NCBI RefSeq assembly: GCF_009708215.1
Contig: NZ_CP046175.1
Span: forward strand, 2,294,001 to 2,358,000
Direction of reading: 5' to 3'
DNA from: Occultella kanbiaonis
GTDB taxonomy: Bacteria > Actinomycetota > Actinomycetes > Actinomycetales > Beutenbergiaceae
Length of the DNA stretch: 64,000 nt
Shown here: positions 50,890 to 61,207 of the stretch, piece after piece
How positions within the stretch are numbered: position 1 is the stretch's first letter
Layout: each line of letters starts with the position of its first letter
Translations under genes and position numbers: made by a program
The notes under the pieces: model-generated
Told to the model about the DNA's origin: nothing
Seen by the model: only the letters and a program-made list of their open reading frames with translations
The model's database searches: none

Positions 50890-52113
50890 GTGCAGTCATG
50901 GCCCGCCCCCCACGTTCCTGAACTTCCCGGTCGCGGCCCGGGCCTGAGGCTCTCCGACACCGCGACCGGCACCCGGGTGGAACCGGCGGCCGACGGCGTC
51001 GGCAGGCTGTACGTCTGCGGCATCACCCCGTACGACTCGACCCACCTGGGCCACGCGTTCACGTACGTCACCTTCGACCTGATCGGGCGCGTGTGGCGCG
51101 ACGCCGGCGTGGACGTGCGCTACGCGCAGAACGTCACCGACGTGGACGACCCGCTGCTCGAGCGGGCCACCGAGACCGGGGTCGACTGGCGGGACCTGGC
51201 CGCGGACCAGGTGGACCTGTTCCGCGGGGACATGCTGGCACTTCGGGTGATCCCGCCGGACGACTACGTCGGCGTGGTCGAGTCCATCGACCTCGTCGTC
51301 GAGGCCGTCGAGCGGCTCGTCGCGGCCGGCGCCGCCTACCGGGTCGATTCCGACGTGTACGCCGACCTGAGCGGCGACGCCCGGTTCGGTGGCGTCTCCC
51401 ACCTGGCCCCGGCGCAGATGGACGAACTGTTCGCCGAGCGCGGCGGTGATCCCGAGCGCCCCGGCAAGCGGCACCCGCTCGACCCGCTGCTCTGGCGTGG
51501 CCGCCGCGACGGCGAACCCCACTGGGACGGCCGCAGCCTCGGCGAGGGGCGGCCCGGCTGGCACATCGAGTGCGCGGCCATCGCCGCCACCCACCTCGGC
51601 CTTCCGGTGACCGTGCAGGGCGGCGGGACGGACCTGATCTTCCCGCACCACGAGATGAGCACGAGCCACCTGCGCCTGCTCGGTGACGGCAGCGAACCGA
51701 TCCGGGCGTTCGTGCACTCGGGGCTGGTCGGCTACGACGGCCACAAGATGAGCAAGTCGCGCGGCAACCTGGTGTTCGTGTCCGCGCTGACGGCCGACGG
51801 CGTGGCCCCCGGCGCGATCCGGCTCACGCTCCTCGCGCACCACTACCGGGCGGACTGGGAGTTCACCGACGCCGACCTGGTGGCCGGCGCGGCCCGGCAC
51901 GAGGCCTGGCGGTCAGCGGCGACCCGTCCGGCCGAGGGCGGCGGCACGGACCCCGAGCCGGTGCTGCACGGTCTGCGCGCGGCGCTCAGCGACGACCTCG
52001 ACACCGTCGCCGCGCTCGCGGTGGTCGACGCCTGGGCACGGACGGGCACGGCCGCGGACACCGTGGTGATCGACGCCGTCGACGCGCTGCTCGGCGTGGA
52101 CCTGCGGGCTTAG
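50890..52113 (+). CDS. mshC: Cysteine:GlcN-inositol ligase (mycothiol biosynthesis)
   Basis: 407 aa, shorter than cysteinyl-tRNA synthetase and lacking its anticodon-binding domain. The ATP-binding signature is STHLGHA (HIGH-like) and KMSKSRGN (KMSKS). Zinc-site residues are visible in LYVCGITPYDST, GWHIECAAIA and FPHHEMSTSHLR. It joins cysteine to glucosaminyl-inositol in the pathway to mycothiol, the main actinobacterial thiol. The GTG at 50890 is chosen from the leaderless -10 spacing and N-terminal homology. It is convergent with the PAC2 gene. Confidence 0.95.
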   Translation: MQSWPAPHVPELPGRGPGLRLSDTATGTRVEPAADGVGRLYVCGITPYDSTHLGHAFTYVTFDLIGRVWRDAGVDVRYAQNVTDVDDPLLERATETGVDWRDLAADQVDLFRGDMLALRVIPPDDYVGVVESIDLVVEAVERLVAAGAAYRVDSDVYADLSGDARFGGVSHLAPAQMDELFAERGGDPERPGKRHPLDPLLWRGRRDGEPHWDGRSLGEGRPGWHIECAAIAATHLGLPVTVQGGGTDLIFPHHEMSTSHLRLLGDGSEPIRAFVHSGLVGYDGHKMSKSRGNLVFVSALTADGVAPGAIRLTLLAHHYRADWEFTDADLVAGAARHEAWRSAATRPAEGGGTDPEPVLHGLRAALSDDLDTVAALAVVDAWARTGTAADTVVIDAVDALLGVDLRA

Positions 52114-52137
52114 CGGCCCAGACCTGGCCGCCCGGGC

Positions 52138-53040
52138 CTACGACCCGGCGACCGGGCCGCCGCCGGTGTCCCGACGGCGCAGGTACCGCTCGAACTCGCG
52201 CGCGATCGCCTCACCGCTGGCCTCGGGCAGCTCGGCCGTGTCCTTGGCCTCCTCGAGCTGGCGCACGTACTCGGCCACCTCCGGGTCGTCCTCGGCGAGC
52301 TCGTCCACCCCGAGCTGCCAGGCCTTCGCGTCCTCGGCGAGCTCGCCGACGGGCGCCGACTCACCGAGGAACTCCTCGAGCGCCATCAGGATCGCCAGCG
52401 TGGCCTTCGGCGACGGCGGCTGCGCCACGTAGTGCGGCACGGCGGCCCAGACGTTCAGGGTGTGGATGCCCCGCTCGTAGGCCAGGTGCGAGAGCACCCC
52501 GACGATGCCCGTCGGACCCTCGTAGTCGCTGCCCTCCACCCCGAGCAGCGCCTGCACGGTCGGGTCCTCGGACGACGTCTGCACCGGGATCGGCCGGGTG
52601 TGCGGCACGTCGGCGAGCAGCGCGCCAAGGCACACGACGGTGCGCACCCCGAGCTCCTCGGCGGCGTCGAGGATCTGGTTGCAGTAGGTGCGCCACCGGG
52701 TCGACGGCTCCACGCCCTGGACCAGCACGATCCGGCGCCCGGTCTGCGGACCCACCGTGACCGAGATCGTCGTGGACGGCCAGGTCAGCGTGCGCCCGCC
52801 GGAACCGTCCGGGCCGACCATGGGCCGGTTCACCTGGAAGTCGTGGAAGTCGTCCGGGTCCAAGGTGCGGTAGGTGTGGGCGCCCCAGACCTCGGCGATC
52901 TGCGCAAGGGCGGACGTGGCCGAGCTGCCGGCGTCGTTCCAGCCCTCGAAGGCAGCGACCAGCATCGCCGGCGGGACCTCGCCGGTCTCGTCGGCCTGCG
53001 CGTGCTCGTCCGGTTCGCGATGACGGGGGGAACTACTCAC
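52138..53040 (-). CDS. PAC2-family protein
   Basis: 300 aa PAC2 (proteasome-assembly-chaperone-2-like) domain protein, conserved next to proteasome and mycothiol genes in actinobacteria (Rv2125 type). Family features are MLVAAFEGWNDAGSSATSAL, VLVQGVEPSTRWRTYCNQIL and GSDYEGPTGIVGVLSHLA. A C-terminal acidic helical tail is present. The function is unproven; a chaperone-like role by homology to eukaryotic PAC2 is speculative. The GTG at 53040 is 6 nt after TAGGGT (53047-53052, minus strand). It is divergent from the HAD phosphatase gene. Confidence 0.93.
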   Translation of the reverse strand: MSSSPRHREPDEHAQADETGEVPPAMLVAAFEGWNDAGSSATSALAQIAEVWGAHTYRTLDPDDFHDFQVNRPMVGPDGSGGRTLTWPSTTISVTVGPQTGRRIVLVQGVEPSTRWRTYCNQILDAAEELGVRTVVCLGALLADVPHTRPIPVQTSSEDPTVQALLGVEGSDYEGPTGIVGVLSHLAYERGIHTLNVWAAVPHYVAQPPSPKATLAILMALEEFLGESAPVGELAEDAKAWQLGVDELAEDDPEVAEYVRQLEEAKDTAELPEASGEAIAREFERYLRRRDTGGGPVAGS

Positions 53041-53046
53041 CGTCCT

Positions 53047-53119
53047 ACCCTACGGGAGGTGTGACGCCCGGCCGTGGCCCCCGGTTCCGTCGGCCCGCGC
53101 GGGTCGCGCTGGGTAGACT
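53047..53119. promoter_or_regulatory. Divergent leaderless promoters for PAC2 and HAD genes
   Basis: The minus-strand TAGGGT (53052-53047) lies 6 nt before the PAC2 GTG. The plus-strand TAGACT (53114-53119) lies 8 nt before the HAD GTG at 53128. The whole 87-bp gap is promoter. Confidence 0.55.
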
Positions 53120-53127
53120 TGCTGACC

Positions 53128-53826
53128 GTGCCCCCAGCCTCCACCACCGTGCTCTCCGCTGTCCTGTGGGACATGGACGGCACCATCGTCGACACCGAGC
53201 CGTACTGGATCGGGGCGGAGATCGACCTGGCGACCGAGCACGGCGGCACCTGGGACGAGACGCTCGCCGTCGAACTCGTCGGGAACTCGCTGGAGACCAG
53301 CGCCGAGCTGCTGCGCGAGCGCGCCGGGATCCGGGGCACGGACGCCGAGATCGTCGACGAGCTCCTCTCCCGGGTGGTTCGCCGGGTCCGCGAGGAGGGC
53401 GTGCCGTGGCGTCCGGGGGCCCTCGATCTGCTCGCCCAGCTGCGGGCGGCCGACATCCCCTGCGCACTCGTGACGATGTCCTGGCGTGCGCTCGCCGACG
53501 TCATCGTCGGGGCACTCCCGGCCGACACCTTCGCCGCAGTCGTCACCGGCGACCAGGTCACCAACGGCAAGCCGCACCCCGAGCCGTACCTGCGGGCCGC
53601 CCGCGAGCTGGGCGTGGACATCGCTGCCTGCGTCGCGATCGAGGACTCGATCCCCGGGCTCGCGTCCGCGGAGGCCTCCGGTGCCCGCGTGCTGGCCGTG
53701 CCCGCGGTGCAGCGGATCGAGCCCGCACCCGGCCGAAGCAGGGTCGACAGCCTGTCCGACGTGGATCTGGACGTGCTGCGGCGCATCGTCGCCGGAGAGG
53801 TGCATGACCACGCCGGCCAGGACTGA
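53128..53826 (+). CDS. HAD-superfamily phosphatase
   Basis: 232 aa. HAD motifs: DMDGTIVD (D15, D17), ALVTMSWR (motif II), the Lys in TNGKPHPEPYL, and VAIEDSIPGLASAEASGA (motif IV). The cap domain is of the beta-phosphoglucomutase/sugar-phosphatase type. It hydrolyses or isomerises a phosphometabolite; the exact substrate is unknown. The GTG at 53128 is preferred over 53074 because a TAGACT box lies 8 nt before it. It overlaps the site-2 protease gene by 23 nt, indicating coupled expression. Confidence 0.9.
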   Translation: MPPASTTVLSAVLWDMDGTIVDTEPYWIGAEIDLATEHGGTWDETLAVELVGNSLETSAELLRERAGIRGTDAEIVDELLSRVVRRVREEGVPWRPGALDLLAQLRAADIPCALVTMSWRALADVIVGALPADTFAAVVTGDQVTNGKPHPEPYLRAARELGVDIAACVAIEDSIPGLASAEASGARVLAVPAVQRIEPAPGRSRVDSLSDVDLDVLRRIVAGEVHDHAGQD

Positions 53827-54943
53827 GAGCCGCGGCTGGCGGATCGGCCGGATCGGTGGGGCGCCGGTCATCATCACGCCCGGCTGGGCGCTCATCGCCG
53901 TCGTCCTGGTCGTCACCTTCGCACCGTGGCTGGACTCGCTGCTCAACCTCGGCTTCGAGGCGTACCTGTGGGCGCTCGTGCTGCCGGTGCTGCTCCTGGT
54001 CTCGGTCCTGGCGCACGAGCTCAGCCACGGCCTGATGGCCCGCCGGTTCGGGGTCGGCGTCGGTGAGTACGTGATCACCCTCTGGGGTGGGCACACGTCC
54101 TTCACGGACGCGATCCGCACGCCCGGCCCGTCCGCCGCGATCTCCGTGGCCGGCCCGCTCGCGAACGTCGCACTCGCGCTGCTCGCCGCCGGCGGCGCCT
54201 ACCTGACCGACGGCGTCGCCTCGGTCGCGTTCGCCGCGGCCACCTACTCCAACGGCTTCGTCGCCGTGTTCAACCTGCTGCCGGCGCTGCCCATGGACGG
54301 CGGCAAGCTGCTCGAGGCACTGATCTGGAAGGTCCGCGGGGACCGGCTGGCCGGCACCATCGCCGCCGGCCGGTGCGGGCAGGTGGTCGCGATCGCCCTG
54401 CCCGTCGTGGTCCTCGGCGGCCCGGTGCTGCAGGGCGGCCGACCCGACCTGTTCGCCGCGATCTGGTCCCTGCTGCTGGCCGGAATGCTGTGGAACGGTG
54501 CGTACGCCTCGGTCCGCTACGCCCGCGCCCAGCGCAGCGCCCAGGGCATGGACCTGCGCAGCCTCGCCGTCGGTGCGCACGTGCTGCCCGCCGGCGCGAG
54601 CGTCGCCGACGTGGACCGGGCGGTGGCCGCGGCGCCGTCCGTCGCCGTCGTCCTGGTGGACCCCCGCGGGATCCCGGTGGGACTCGTCGATCCCGGCGCC
54701 CTGGCGACCGTGCCCGCTGCGGGCCGCGACGCGGTGCCGGCCACCGCCGTCGCCACGGCCCTCGCCCGCCTCGCCCTGATCACCCAGCACACCGGACCCG
54801 CCGCCGTCGCCCAGGTGGCCCGGGCCGCGAAGGCGGGCGCCGCCACGGTCGTGGTGGTCGGGCTCGACGGCGGGACACCCCAGGTCCTCGGGCTGGTCGC
54901 CGTCGCCGACGTCGCGCACGCGCTCACGCCCCGCCGCGGATAG
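53804..54943 (+). CDS. Site-2 protease (M50) with two C-terminal CBS domains
   Basis: 379 aa. Six or so membrane helices carry the zinc motif HELSH (H71-H75) in VLAHELSHGLMARRFG and the third ligand in NLLPALPMDGGKLLEALIW. Two CBS-like domains (about residues 240-375) fill the C-terminus and may sense adenine nucleotides. Family members cut transmembrane substrates such as anti-sigma factors. GGAGAGG precedes the ATG at 53804, which lies inside the end of the phosphatase gene. The trmI gene follows with its own -10. This is the spoIVFB-type subgroup rather than RseP/Rip1 type (no PDZ domain). Confidence 0.93.
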   Translation: MTTPARTESRGWRIGRIGGAPVIITPGWALIAVVLVVTFAPWLDSLLNLGFEAYLWALVLPVLLLVSVLAHELSHGLMARRFGVGVGEYVITLWGGHTSFTDAIRTPGPSAAISVAGPLANVALALLAAGGAYLTDGVASVAFAAATYSNGFVAVFNLLPALPMDGGKLLEALIWKVRGDRLAGTIAAGRCGQVVAIALPVVVLGGPVLQGGRPDLFAAIWSLLLAGMLWNGAYASVRYARAQRSAQGMDLRSLAVGAHVLPAGASVADVDRAVAAAPSVAVVLVDPRGIPVGLVDPGALATVPAAGRDAVPATAVATALARLALITQHTGPAAVAQVARAAKAGAATVVVVGLDGGTPQVLGLVAVADVAHALTPRRG

Positions 54944-54963
54944 AGCGGATAGACTCGCGGCCC

Positions 54964-55992
54964 GTGACTGACGAACCCACCGGCGCCACCATCCGCCGCG
55001 GCCCGTTCCGCGAGGGTGACAAGGTGCAACTGACCGACCCGAAGGGCCGGTTGCACACCATCGTGTTGCAGGCGCAGAAGGTGTTCCACACCCACCGGGG
55101 CTCGTTCGACCACGACGTCCTGCTCGGTGCGCCCGAGGGCACCGTCGTGGCAACCACGTCCGGGATCGAATACCTGGCGCTGCGCCCGCTGCTCTCGGAC
55201 TATGTGCTGTCCATGCCGCGCGGCGCCGCGGTGATCTACCCCAAGGACGCGGGGCAGATCGTCACCATGGCCGATATCTACCCGGGTGCCCGGGTGGTCG
55301 AGGCCGGGGTCGGCTCCGGCGCCCTGTCCCTGTCGTTGCTGCGCGCCGTGGGTGACCGGGGGACGCTGCTGTCGATCGAGCGGCGAGAAGACTTCGCGGC
55401 CATCGCCCAGGGTAACGTCGAGGAGTTCTTCGGCGGGGTCCACCCGGCGTGGGACGTGCGGGTCGGCGACCTCGCGGACGTGCTGCCGGACGCCGTCGAG
55501 CCCGGCTCGGTCGACCGGGTGGTGCTGGACATGCTCGCGCCCTGGGAGAACCTCGGCGTCGTCGCGGACGCGCTCGCCCCGGGCGGCGTGCTCGTCGCCT
55601 ATGTCGCGACCGCCACCCAGCTGTCCCGGTTCGCCGAGGACGCCAAGGCCGACGGCCGGTTCACCGAGCCGACGGCGTGGGAGTCGATGGTGCGCGGGTG
55701 GCACCTGGAGGGGCTCGCGGTGCGACCCGAGCACCGCATGATCGGGCACACCGGCTTCCTCATCACCACCCGCAGGATGGCGCCCGGCGTGGTCGCCCCG
55801 GTGCGCCGCCGTCGCCCGGCACCGGGTGCCTACGCCGAGTCCGCCGTCTCCTTCGACGAGGGTGAGCTGGCCACAGATCTGGGTCAGCGCGCCGTCTCGG
55901 ACAAGAAGATCCGGCGGGTCCGGCGCGACCTCGATGCCCGGCGGGACCGCCGCGAGGGCGGACCAACCACTGGACCGTCCGACGCGAGCTGA
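54964..55992 (+). CDS. trmI: tRNA (adenine-58-N1)-methyltransferase
   Basis: 342 aa. The SAM-binding motif is ARVVEAGVGSGALSLSLLRA, the catalytic region is VDRVVLDMLAPWENLGV, and the N-terminal beta domain (RRGPFREGDKVQLTDPKGR) is typical of TrmI. It methylates A58 in the T-loop of tRNAs. The M. tuberculosis orthologue is Rv2118c, also near the proteasome genes. A basic C-terminal tail (about 280-342) is extra compared with the core. The GTG at 54964 lies 8 nt after TAGACT (54950-54955). mpa follows 41 nt downstream. Confidence 0.95.
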   Translation: MTDEPTGATIRRGPFREGDKVQLTDPKGRLHTIVLQAQKVFHTHRGSFDHDVLLGAPEGTVVATTSGIEYLALRPLLSDYVLSMPRGAAVIYPKDAGQIVTMADIYPGARVVEAGVGSGALSLSLLRAVGDRGTLLSIERREDFAAIAQGNVEEFFGGVHPAWDVRVGDLADVLPDAVEPGSVDRVVLDMLAPWENLGVVADALAPGGVLVAYVATATQLSRFAEDAKADGRFTEPTAWESMVRGWHLEGLAVRPEHRMIGHTGFLITTRRMAPGVVAPVRRRRPAPGAYAESAVSFDEGELATDLGQRAVSDKKIRRVRRDLDARRDRREGGPTTGPSDAS

Positions 55993-56033
55993 TGACACTG
56001 ACCTATTCTTGACACTGAGGCGAGGAGGGTCCG

Positions 56034-57698
56034 ATGGCCGAGCAGAACGAGGTTCCGGGGCGGGTGTCGAGCACCCCCCGCGAGCGTGAGCTTGAGAAGA
56101 AGGCCATCGACCTGGCCGGCAAGAACGAGCGTCTCGTGACGGCGCTGACGTCCGCGCGCTCGCAGCTGGTGGAGATGCGCACCCAGCTCGAGGAGATGAC
56201 GAAGCCGCCGGGCAGTTACGCGATCCACCTGCACGATCACGGGGACCGCACCATCGACGTGATGTCATCCGGGCGCAAACTCCGGGTCGGGGTCGCGCCC
56301 AGCGTGGACATCGAGACGCTGCGGCCCGGACAGGAGCTCCAGCTCAACGAGGCGATGACGGTGGTCGCCGCAGGTGGGTACGAGCCGGTCGGCGAGCTCG
56401 TCACCGTGAAGGAAGCGCTCGACGGCGGACGCGTCCTGGTCCTCGGGCGCGCCGACGAGGAGCGGGTGGTCCGGCTCGCCGGGCCGTTGCAGGACGTGAC
56501 CGTCCGCGTCGGGGACACGCTCACCGTCGACGCCCGCACCGGCTTCGCGTTCGAACGGATCCCGCGTTCGGAGGTCGAGGACCTCATGCTCGAGGAGGTC
56601 CCGGACGTCGACTACGCCGACATCGGCGGGCTGGCGGCCCAGATCGAGCAGATCAAGGACGCCGTGGAGCTGCCGTTCCTGCACCCGGACCTGTTCCGTG
56701 AGCACGGGCTGAAGCCGCCGAAGGGGCTGCTGCTGTACGGCCCGCCCGGATGCGGCAAGACACTGATCGCGAAGGCCGTCGCGACGTCGCTGGCCGAGAC
56801 CGCGGCCGCCCAGAACGGTGGCGCGGCCCCCGGGGCGGCGCGCAGCTACTTCCTGAACGTCAAGGGACCGGAGCTGCTGAACAAGTTCGTCGGTGAGACG
56901 GAGCGGCACATCCGGCTGATCTTCTCCCGGGCCCGGGAGAAGGCCTCGCAGGGTATCCCGGTGGTCGTGTTCTTCGACGAGATGGAGTCCCTGTTCCGGA
57001 CCCGCGGCACCGGCGTGTCCAGTGACGTCGAGACCACGATCGTGCCGCAGTTGCTCAGTGAGATCGACGGCGTGGAGCGGCTCGAGAACGTCATCGTGAT
57101 CGGCGCCTCCAACCGGGAGGACATGATCGACCCGGCCATCCTGCGGCCCGGGCGCCTGGACGTGAAGATCAAGATCGAACGGCCCGACGCCGAGGCGGCC
57201 CGGGACATCTTCACGAAGTACCTGACCCCGGACCTGCCGATCCACCCGGACGACCTGGCCGAGCACGGCGGGGACGCGGCGGCGGTCGTCGAGGCGATGA
57301 TCGAGCGGACCGTGGGCCGGATGTACTCGGAGGAGCCCGAGAACCAGTTCCTCGAGGTCACCTACGCGAGCGGCGACAAGGAGATCCTGTACTTCAAGGA
57401 CTTCAACTCCGGGGCCGTGGTGCAGAACATCGTCGACCGGGCGAAGAAGAGCGCCATCAAGGACCTGCTCGCCACCGGCGTGCGTGGGATCCGGGTGGAA
57501 CACCTCCTGGACGCGTGCGTGGCGGAGTTCAAGGAGAGCGAGGACCTCCCGAACACCACCAACCCCGACGACTGGGCGCGGGTGTCCGGCAAGAAGGGTG
57601 AGCGGATCGTGTTCATCCGCACGATCGTGCAGAAGAAGGGCAACCCCGAGGCGGGGCGCACCATCGAGAACCTGAACCCGACGGGGCAGTACCTGTAG
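56034..57698 (+). CDS. mpa: Proteasome-associated AAA+ ATPase (Mpa/ARC)
   Basis: 554 aa. An N-terminal coiled coil (about residues 14-62) that binds Pup is followed by two OB domains (about 65-190) and a AAA+ domain with Walker A GPPGCGKT and Walker [12 protein letters not shown]. The C-terminus is GQYL, the tail whose penultimate tyrosine docks into the 20S proteasome. It unfolds pupylated proteins and threads them into the core particle. The ribosome site GAGGAGGG (56022-56029) precedes the ATG, and TATTCT (56004-56009) is a likely -10, so this mRNA is leadered, unlike dop. Confidence 0.97.
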   Translation: MAEQNEVPGRVSSTPRERELEKKAIDLAGKNERLVTALTSARSQLVEMRTQLEEMTKPPGSYAIHLHDHGDRTIDVMSSGRKLRVGVAPSVDIETLRPGQELQLNEAMTVVAAGGYEPVGELVTVKEALDGGRVLVLGRADEERVVRLAGPLQDVTVRVGDTLTVDARTGFAFERIPRSEVEDLMLEEVPDVDYADIGGLAAQIEQIKDAVELPFLHPDLFREHGLKPPKGLLLYGPPGCGKTLIAKAVATSLAETAAAQNGGAAPGAARSYFLNVKGPELLNKFVGETERHIRLIFSRAREKASQGIPVVVFFDEMESLFRTRGTGVSSDVETTIVPQLLSEIDGVERLENVIVIGASNREDMIDPAILRPGRLDVKIKIERPDAEAARDIFTKYLTPDLPIHPDDLAEHGGDAAAVVEAMIERTVGRMYSEEPENQFLEVTYASGDKEILYFKDFNSGAVVQNIVDRAKKSAIKDLLATGVRGIRVEHLLDACVAEFKESEDLPNTTNPDDWARVSGKKGERIVFIRTIVQKKGNPEAGRTIENLNPTGQYL

Positions 57699-57745
57699 GA
57701 ACTCCGTCGACCCGTGGGTCGCGCGGCGGCTCGGGCCGGCGGAAC

Positions 57746-57751
57746 TAGGGT
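57746..57751 (+). promoter_or_regulatory. -10 box of leaderless dop transcript
   Basis: TAGGGT is followed by GGGCCC and the GTG start of dop at 57758, the same arrangement as mshC. Confidence 0.58.
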
Positions 57752-57757
57752 GGGCCC

Positions 57758-59458
57758 GTGACAGTGCGACGCATCATGGGTATCGAGACCGAGTACGGCA
57801 TCCTCGGGATCGGCAATCCCGGGGCGAACCCGATGCTGATGTCCGCGCAGGTAGTCACGGCCTACGCCAACGAGGGCGTGCACGGCGGTTCGCGGGCGCG
57901 CTGGGACTACCAGGACGAGGACCCGCTGCGGGACGCGCGCGGGTGGAGCCTCGACCGATCCTCCGCGCACCCCAGCCAGCTCACCGACAACCCGAGCCGG
58001 CCAGCGCCGGACGGCGACCGTCCTGACGACGGTGGCGCCGGCGGCGACGGCGGCACCGGAGGCACCGACGAGGCCACCGGGGTGCACTGGGGCGGCGTGA
58101 CGCAGCGTCGGCGCCCGGCCCCGCAGCCGGAACCGGCGACGGTCGCCAACGTGATCCTGCCGAACGGCGCGAGGTACTACGTCGACCATGCCCACCCGGA
58201 GTACTCCAGCCCGGAGGTCACCGGCCCGCTCGACGCGGTGCGCTGGGACCGGGCCGGCGAGGAGGTGCTGCTCCGCTCGGCTCGGCTGCTCGCCCAGATC
58301 CCGGGCATGCCCCAGGTGGCGCTGTACAAGAACAACACCGACGGCAAGGGCGCCAGCTACGGCACCCATGAGAACTACCTCGTGGACCGTGCCGTGCCGT
58401 TCGACGACATCATCGACTACCTCACCCCGTTCCTGGTGACCCGGCCCGTGTTCTGCGGTGCTGGCCGCCTCGGCCGGGGTCAGCGCGGTGAGCAGCCCGG
58501 GTACCAGATCTCCCAGCGGGCCGACTTCATCGAGGCCGAGGTCGGGCTCGAGACGACGTTGCGGCGTCCGATCATCAACACCCGGGACGAGCCGCACGCG
58601 GACGCGACCCGGTACCGGCGCCTGCACGTGATCGTCGGGGACGCGAACATGCACGAGGTGTCCACCTACCTCAAGCTCGGCACCACCTCGGTCCTGCTCT
58701 GGCTGCTCGAGCAGGGCCAGGTGCCCCTCGAGCTGAGTGCGCTCCGGCTCGCCGACCCGGTCGGTGCCGCACACGCCGTCAGCCACGACCTCAGCCTCGG
58801 CATCCCGCTCGACCTGGCCGACGGTCGCCGGATGACGGCTCTGCAGATCCAACGCGTCTACGTCGACGTGATCACCGCCGCCGTCGGCGCCCACGCCGAG
58901 CGCACCGGCACCGCCCCGGACGGCCAGACCGCGGACGTCCTGGCGCGCTGGTCCGACCTGGTCACCCGGCTCGCGGACGCACCAGCCTCCTGCGCCCGGG
59001 AGGTCGAGTGGCTCGCGAAGCTCCGGGTCCTGGACGGGATGCGGACCCGGGACGACCTGCCCTGGGACCACCCGCGGCTGGCGGCGCTGGACCTGCAGTG
59101 GTCCGACCTGCGGCCCGAGCGCGGCATCTACGCGAAGATGGCGGCCGCCCGGGCCGTGGAGCGGCTCGTCGAGGCGGCCGACGTCGAGCGCGCGATCACC
59201 CACCCGCCCGAGGACACCAGGGCGTACTTCCGCGGTGAGGCGATCCGCCGGTTCCCGGATGCGATCAGTGCCGCGAACTGGGATGCGATCGTCTTCGACG
59301 TGCCCGGGCTGGCGCACCTGCAACGGGTCCCGACGGCGGACCCCCTGCGAGGCACCCGGCGGCACGTTGGCGAACTGCTCGACGCCCACACCGACGCCGG
59401 CTCGTTGTTGCGCGCCCTGACGGCCGTGCCGCCTCCGGCGGGGGAGTCTGGGACGTAG
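57758..59458 (+). CDS. dop: Deamidase/depupylase of Pup
   Basis: 566 aa, carboxylate-amine ligase fold. The catalytic start motif is MGIETEYGI (Asp/Glu nucleophile region), with [37 protein letters not shown] and [12 protein letters not shown]. It converts the C-terminal Gln of Pup to Glu, ready for PafA, and removes Pup from substrates. The protein is about 60 residues longer than the M. tuberculosis form; most of the excess is a Gly/Asp/Pro-rich enlargement of the Dop-loop (about residues 80-125). The GTG at 57758 lies 6 nt after TAGGGT. Confidence 0.96.
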   Translation: MTVRRIMGIETEYGILGIGNPGANPMLMSAQVVTAYANEGVHGGSRARWDYQDEDPLRDARGWSLDRSSAHPSQLTDNPSRPAPDGDRPDDGGAGGDGGTGGTDEATGVHWGGVTQRRRPAPQPEPATVANVILPNGARYYVDHAHPEYSSPEVTGPLDAVRWDRAGEEVLLRSARLLAQIPGMPQVALYKNNTDGKGASYGTHENYLVDRAVPFDDIIDYLTPFLVTRPVFCGAGRLGRGQRGEQPGYQISQRADFIEAEVGLETTLRRPIINTRDEPHADATRYRRLHVIVGDANMHEVSTYLKLGTTSVLLWLLEQGQVPLELSALRLADPVGAAHAVSHDLSLGIPLDLADGRRMTALQIQRVYVDVITAAVGAHAERTGTAPDGQTADVLARWSDLVTRLADAPASCAREVEWLAKLRVLDGMRTRDDLPWDHPRLAALDLQWSDLRPERGIYAKMAAARAVERLVEAADVERAITHPPEDTRAYFRGEAIRRFPDAISAANWDAIVFDVPGLAHLQRVPTADPLRGTRRHVGELLDAHTDAGSLLRALTAVPPPAGESGT

Positions 59459-59496
59459 GATCGAACCACCCGCGTCAGCGCCACGAGGAGGACATC

Positions 59497-59694
59497 TTGG
59501 CAGCACGGCAGTACGACCAGCGCAACACCCCCGACGCCCGGCCGGACGACGAGCCCGCGGGCCCGCCGCCGACCGGAGCGAGCGCGAGCGCCCGCGATGC
59601 GGAGGTGGACTCGCTGCTGGACGAGATCGACGACGTGCTCGAGACGAACGCGGAGACCTTCGTGCGGGGCTTCGTCCAGAAGGGCGGCCAATGA
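59497..59694 (+). CDS. pup: Prokaryotic ubiquitin-like protein
   Basis: 65 aa, intrinsically disordered with a helical Mpa-binding segment ([24 protein letters not shown]). The C-terminus is GGQ, the form that needs Dop deamidation to GGE before PafA attaches it to lysines. The start is TTG at 59497 with a strong GAGGAGGA site (59485-59492), and TAGGAT (59456-59461) is a possible -10. The stop overlaps the prcB ATG by 4 nt. A TTG start on so central a gene suggests the strong ribosome site compensates. Confidence 0.96.
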   Translation: MAARQYDQRNTPDARPDDEPAGPPPTGASASARDAEVDSLLDEIDDVLETNAETFVRGFVQKGGQ

Positions 59695-60497
59695 CGGCCG
59701 AGTTCGGCGACCGGCTCCCGGCCGCGTTCTCCCGACCCGGTAGCTCGTCGTTCGTCGACTTCCTCGCCGACCACGCCCCGAACCTGCTGCCGGGCCGTGA
59801 GCCGGCCCCGATCGGGTCGGTCGAGGCCCCGCACGCGACCACGATCGTGGCGCTCACCTACGACGGCGGGATCGTGATGGCGGGGGACCGGCGCGCCACG
59901 ATGGGCTCGACGATCGCGCACCGGAAGATGGAGAAGGTCTTCTCGGCCGACGACTACTCCGCGGTGGGCATCGCGGGAACCGCCGGGGTCGCCATCGAAC
60001 TGGTCCGGTTGTTCCAGCTCGAGCTCGAGCACTTCGAGAAGATCGAGGGCACGCTGCTGTCCCTCGAGGGCAAGGCGAACCGACTCGCCACGATGGTCCG
60101 GGCCGGCCTGCCGATGGCGCTGCAGGGGCTCGCCGCCGTCCCGTTGTTCGGAGGCTACGACGAGCGGCGCTCCGAGGGCCGGATCTTCTCCTACGACGTG
60201 GCCGGCGGTCGCTACGAGGAAGCGGACTTCCACGCGATCGGCTCCGGCTCCGTGCACGCCCGCGGCTCCATGAAGAAGCTCTGGGCGCCGGGGCTCGGGT
60301 CCGAGGAGGCCGTGCGGATCGCGGTGCACGCGCTCATCGACGCCGCCGACGAGGACTCGGCCACCGGCGGACCGGACGTGGCCCGGGGCATCTACCCGAT
60401 CGTCGCCGTGGTGGACTCGGGCGGTTACCGACGGGTGGGCGACCTCGACCTCGCCGCCGTCGTCCGAGCGATCACATCGGGGCAGGAGGAGTCATGA
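59691..60497 (+). CDS. prcB: Proteasome beta subunit
   Basis: 268 aa precursor. A 49-residue propeptide precedes the mature N-terminus T50 in [16 protein letters not shown], where the threonine acts as nucleophile. Conserved Ntn-hydrolase residues GDRRATMG and the region around KMEKVF follow. With PrcA it makes the 28-subunit 20S core. The ATG at 59691 overlaps the pup stop by 4 nt and the stop overlaps the prcA ATG by 4 nt, so the three are translated together. Confidence 0.97.
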   Translation: MTAEFGDRLPAAFSRPGSSSFVDFLADHAPNLLPGREPAPIGSVEAPHATTIVALTYDGGIVMAGDRRATMGSTIAHRKMEKVFSADDYSAVGIAGTAGVAIELVRLFQLELEHFEKIEGTLLSLEGKANRLATMVRAGLPMALQGLAAVPLFGGYDERRSEGRIFSYDVAGGRYEEADFHAIGSGSVHARGSMKKLWAPGLGSEEAVRIAVHALIDAADEDSATGGPDVARGIYPIVAVVDSGGYRRVGDLDLAAVVRAITSGQEES

Positions 60498-61207
60498 CCC
60501 AGCCGTTCTACGTCTCGCCCGAGCAACTCATGAAGGACCGGGCTGACTTCGCGCGCAAGGGCATCGCCCGGGGCCGGTCCGTGATCGTCGTCGGCTACCG
60601 AGGCGGCATCGCGTTCGTCACCGAGAACACGTCCCGCGCGCTGCACAAGATCAGCGAGATCTACGACCGGATCGGCTTCGCGGCCGTCGGCAAGTACAAC
60701 GAGTTCGAGAACCTGCGGGTGGCCGGGGTCCGGTACGCGGACCTGCGCGGGTACTCCTACGACCGCGTCGACGTCAGCGCCCGTGGCCTTGCGAACGCGT
60801 ACGCACAGACCATGGGCGCCGTGTTCACCACCGAGTCCAAGCCGCTCGAGGTCGAGCTCGCCGTCGCCGAGGTGGCCGCCTCGCAGGCCGGCGACCAGAT
60901 CTACCGGCTCGGTTATGACGGCTCGGTCGCCGAGGAGCCCGGCTTCGTGGTGATGGGCGGCGCCGCGGAACGCCTCGGTGCCCTGGTTCGCGCGGAGTGG
61001 ACCGAGGACCTCTCGCTGGCCGAGGTGCTCGGCCTTGCGGTGCGCGTGCTCGGCGCCGGCGAGGAGGAGGACGGCTCGGCCGACCGCGTCCTCGCCCCGG
61101 CCAGCCTTGAGGCCGCCGTGCTCGACCGGGACCGGCCCCGGCGCGCGTTCCAGCGGCTGAGCGTCCCGGCCCTCACCGACCTGCTGCCCACCGCGGAGCA
61201 GGGATGA
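60494..61207 (+). CDS. prcA: Proteasome alpha subunit
   Basis: 237 aa. The alpha-type N-terminal gating segment [27 protein letters not shown] is present, and the catalytic threonine of beta subunits is absent as expected. [21 protein letters not shown] is typical of actinobacterial PrcA. It forms the outer rings and the gate that the Mpa C-terminus opens. The acidic Gly/Glu stretch near residue 195 and the C-terminal tail vary among species. The start and stop overlap neighbouring genes by 4 nt. Confidence 0.97.
   Translation: MTQPFYVSPEQLMKDRADFARKGIARGRSVIVVGYRGGIAFVTENTSRALHKISEIYDRIGFAAVGKYNEFENLRVAGVRYADLRGYSYDRVDVSARGLANAYAQTMGAVFTTESKPLEVELAVAEVAASQAGDQIYRLGYDGSVAEEPGFVVMGGAAERLGALVRAEWTEDLSLAEVLGLAVRVLGAGEEEDGSADRVLAPASLEAAVLDRDRPRRAFQRLSVPALTDLLPTAEQG

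Noticed and set aside
53804-54943. Rip1/RseP-type protease for RskA
   Set aside because: It has CBS domains and no PDZ domain, so it is not the Rip1 orthologue; a link with the sigK locus is unsupported.
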